From positions 1-7,264 of the forward strand of contig CAITSH010000296.1 in assembly GCA_903895005.1 (NCBI GenBank): a stretch of 7,264 nucleotides of DNA, written 5' to 3'. Of this stretch, positions 5,525 to 7,264 are shown in pieces. Source of the stretch: an uncultured Pseudomonadota bacterium (lineage in GTDB: Bacteria > Pseudomonadota > Gammaproteobacteria > Burkholderiales > SG8-39). The number at the start of each line of letters is the position of its first letter. Position 1 is the stretch's first letter. The notes below the pieces were generated by a model. That model was given only the letters and a program-made list of their open reading frames with translations. It did no database searches and had not been told where the DNA came from. The translations under genes and the position numbers were made by a program.

Positions 5525-6649
5525 ATGAACGCTGCCGTGAAATTGCCGGAAATCGCCCCGGGCATACCCGTCGGGCTTCCCCTCGGACTTCGCAACTACT
5601 GGTACCCGGTGCTGCAATCCGAGGAACTGGGAGGCGAGCGCCCGGTCGGGTTCCGTGTGCTGGGTGAAACCTTTGCCGCATGGCGCGATGCTAGCGGCAA
5701 TCCCTGCGTGGTCACCGACCGCTGTCCGCATCGGAGCATCCAGTTGTCGGTGGGGCGTGTGCTGGACGGCGAGCTGCAGTGTGCGTTGCACGGCCTGCGC
5801 TTTGACGGCCGCGGCACCTGCACGTTGATTCCCTGGGAAAAGGAGCGCAACAAGGTGCACGACATGGTCGGCGTGCGCGCTTATCCGGCCGAAGAAATGG
5901 GCGGGTATGTCTGGGCCTACCTTGGTGATGCGACCGCCTTTCCGCCGCCACCGCTCGCCAGCGAAGTGCCAGAGGAATTGAGCAAGCCCGATGAGTTTGT
6001 ATGTTTTCGCCTGCCCACCTCGGTCTGGAACGCCAACTGGCTCATTGCCATTGACGGCAGCGACGGCTTTCATGCGGTGACCCTGCACACCTCGTCGCAA
6101 TCACAGGCGGACGCGCTGCGTCAGGGCGGCGTGAGGCTTGCCGACCGGCGCGTTGATATTGTCCGCTCCTCGCACGGGGTGCGCGGCGTTTCGGTGGACC
6201 TCGAGGGCAAGCCCATAGGCCACGGGCATTTCACGCGCGACGTGAAGGGCGCGCGCTTTGTGCTGCCCTGCCTGACGACCAACCCGATCACGCCGGCGCC
6301 CGACGTGCCGTCCTACGCGGCGCGGTTGTGGCAGTTTCCCGTCGATGAGTCGCACACCATGATCGTGCGCTTCCTGACGTTCCGGGCGCGCACCGATGCC
6401 GAACGTGCCGCGGCGAAAAAGACCTTTGAGGAAGTGGCCATCCACCGCCTTGAAAAGGTCAACGAAGAAGACGCGTGGGCGGCGGAGGCGCAGGGTGACC
6501 TGGTCACGGCGCGCACCACCGAGTTCCTGCTCGGGCCCGATGAGGATGTGGTGAAGGTGCGCCGCATGATTTCTGCGGCCTTCGTCAGCCAGTTAGCAGA
6601 GGGCAGGCGCCACGCCGTCAAGCCGGGCGCAATCGACTGCCCGGTCTAG
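5525..6649 (+). CDS. Rieske non-haem iron aromatic oxygenase, alpha subunit (phthalate dioxygenase / VanA-like)
   Basis: This 374-residue cytoplasmic protein is the terminal oxygenase of a Rieske-type ring hydroxylase or O-demethylase. ATG 5525 is chosen: GAGGAA (5509-5514) and GGA (5518-5520) lie upstream, whereas the TTG at 5507 would overlap the previous stop. The Rieske [2Fe-2S] ligands are Cys67, His69, Cys86 and His89 (C-P-H-x16-C-A-L-H). The mononuclear iron site is Asp180-x2-His183-x4-His188 within IDGSDGFHAVTLH, with the likely third ligand Asp316 in EEDAWAAEAQ. Asp180 matches the residue that bridges the two metal centres between subunits. Asp177 stands where many relatives have Asn. 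Length and the single-subunit layout fit the phthalate/vanillate/toluenesulfonate oxygenase group, which needs a separate reductase with flavin and ferredoxin domains; none is visible here. It probably shares a transcript with the Bug gene before it. The substrate cannot be read from sequence. It converges with the SDR gene, with 12 nt between stops. Confidence 0.93.
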   Translation: MNAAVKLPEIAPGIPVGLPLGLRNYWYPVLQSEELGGERPVGFRVLGETFAAWRDASGNPCVVTDRCPHRSIQLSVGRVLDGELQCALHGLRFDGRGTCTLIPWEKERNKVHDMVGVRAYPAEEMGGYVWAYLGDATAFPPPPLASEVPEELSKPDEFVCFRLPTSVWNANWLIAIDGSDGFHAVTLHTSSQSQADALRQGGVRLADRRVDIVRSSHGVRGVSVDLEGKPIGHGHFTRDVKGARFVLPCLTTNPITPAPDVPSYAARLWQFPVDESHTMIVRFLTFRARTDAERAAAKKTFEEVAIHRLEKVNEEDAWAAEAQGDLVTARTTEFLLGPDEDVVKVRRMISAAFVSQLAEGRRHAVKPGAIDCPV

Positions 6650-6661
6650 CGGCGACGGCGG

Positions 6662-7264
6662 CTACATGATGGACGTGCCGCCGTCCACCATCAGCGATGC
6701 GCCGGTGATAAATGATGCCTCGGTCGAAGCAAGCCACATGATCGGATACGCCACCTCGGTCTCCTCGGCCCAGCGCTGCAGCAGCGTATCTGCCTTGGTT
6801 TCGGCGCGTAGCGAATCTTCGCTGCGGCCACGCGCCGCCCCCCTGCCGATCGTAAAGGGTGTTAGCGTGCCGCCCGGGCATACGGCGTTGACGCGCACAC
6901 CGAACGAGGCCTCTTCGAAGGCAAGCGTGCGGGTCAGCGAAATAAGAGCGGCTTTGGACGCGTCGTAGGCACCGAAATTTTTGTGTCCGACCACGCCGTA
7001 GGTGGAGGCGACGTTGATCACACTGGCACCGGGTTGTTTGCGCAGCTCGGGCAATGCGGCTTTGCACAGGTTCACGGCGCCAAGAACGTTGACGGCCAGA
7101 AGGCCTTCCCATTTGGCGGTGTCCGCATCGGCGATCGTGTTGAGGTAGCGGATCGCCGCGTTATTGACGAGCACGCTGAGGGCGCCGAAGGCGGTTACGG
7201 CATCGTTCACCGCCCGCGCGGCATCATCCGCGTTGGTTACGTCGGCGACGCAGGCGGCGACGGC
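6662..7264 (-). CDS. Short-chain dehydrogenase/reductase (SDR, FabG-like), N-terminus cut by window edge
   Basis: These are the last 200 residues of a classical SDR oxidoreductase; the frame stays open to the right edge (ACVADVTNADDAARAV), so the GTG at 7210 is internal and the true start with the TGxxxGxG cofactor loop lies beyond. Seen directly, numbering from the edge: NNA at 34-36 (usual NNAG), the structural Asn59 in NVLGA, catalytic Ser87 in NVAST, and Tyr100 and Lys104 in YDASK. Thus the Asn-Ser-Tyr-Lys tetrad is complete with the usual 13-residue Ser-to-Tyr distance. A CPGGTLTPF loop and the C-terminal GASLMVDGG motif follow. Such enzymes interconvert alcohols and ketones with NAD(P) and often act as cis-diol or hydroxyacid dehydrogenases beside ring oxygenases. 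A role on a Rieske product is plausible, but the gene is on the opposite strand and so is not in the same operon. Confidence 0.95.
   Translation of the reverse strand, partial: AVAACVADVTNADDAARAVNDAVTAFGALSVLVNNAAIRYLNTIADADTAKWEGLLAVNVLGAVNLCKAALPELRKQPGASVINVASTYGVVGHKNFGAYDASKAALISLTRTLAFEEASFGVRVNAVCPGGTLTPFTIGRGAARGRSEDSLRAETKADTLLQRWAEETEVAYPIMWLASTEASFITGASLMVDGGTSIM

Noticed and set aside
4827..5681. Minus-strand ORF of 284 codons across the third Bug gene and the Rieske gene
   Set aside because: It is His/Arg-rich with no recognisable motif and opposes two clearly identified genes. It is a shadow of GC-biased codons.
1..7264. Insertion sequence, prophage, integron or CRISPR array
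   Set aside because: No transposase or integrase motif, no terminal inverted repeats with target duplications, and no regularly spaced repeats were seen on either strand.

Overview
The window looks like a chromosomal catabolic locus of a high-GC betaproteobacterium, most likely of the order Burkholderiales (Bordetella, Achromobacter, Variovorax or Polaromonas type). This is inferred from three genes for Bug/TctC periplasmic solute-binding proteins in about 5.5 kb. That family is greatly expanded in these bacteria, and here no TctA or TctB transporter gene is visible beside them. Codon use is strongly GC-biased, and several genes use GTG starts behind good Shine-Dalgarno sites.

Layout. (1) Positions 3-254 hold the C-terminal end of a first Bug protein. 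(2) Positions 255-811 carry no intact recognisable gene. They hold a probable broken small ORF (404-811) whose reading frame appears to go out and come back, with a small hairpin and an 8-bp tandem repeat near the two shift points. (3) Positions 808-1296 encode an unrecognised alanine-rich (about 43% Ala) helical protein whose ATG overlaps the last stop of the broken ORF as ATGA. (4) Positions 1383-3249 hold a plus-strand pair: a complete Bug protein and an Asp/Glu/hydantoin-racemase-family protein that lacks both family cysteines. (5) Positions 3246-4250 (minus strand) encode a D-isomer-specific 2-hydroxyacid dehydrogenase. It ends tail to tail with the racemase-like gene on a single shared CTAG. 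(6) Positions 4251-4481 form a divergent control region with a sigma70-like promoter to the right, a possible leaderless promoter to the left, and a perfect 12-bp tandem repeat. (7) Positions 4482-6649 hold a third Bug protein and a Rieske non-haem iron oxygenase alpha subunit, closely spaced and probably one operon. (8) From 6662 past the window end on the minus strand lies a short-chain dehydrogenase/reductase cut by the edge.

How the genes may work together (inference): the Bug proteins would capture small carboxylates or aromatic acids in the periplasm. The Rieske oxygenase would hydroxylate or demethylate an aromatic acid, using a reductase that is not in this window. The 2-hydroxyacid dehydrogenase, the SDR and the racemase-like protein would process hydroxy-, keto- or chiral-acid products. 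No regulator, mobile element, RNA gene or CRISPR array was seen. The locus is mostly familiar families. The least explained parts are the cysteine-less racemase homologue and the alanine-rich protein with its broken partner ORF.
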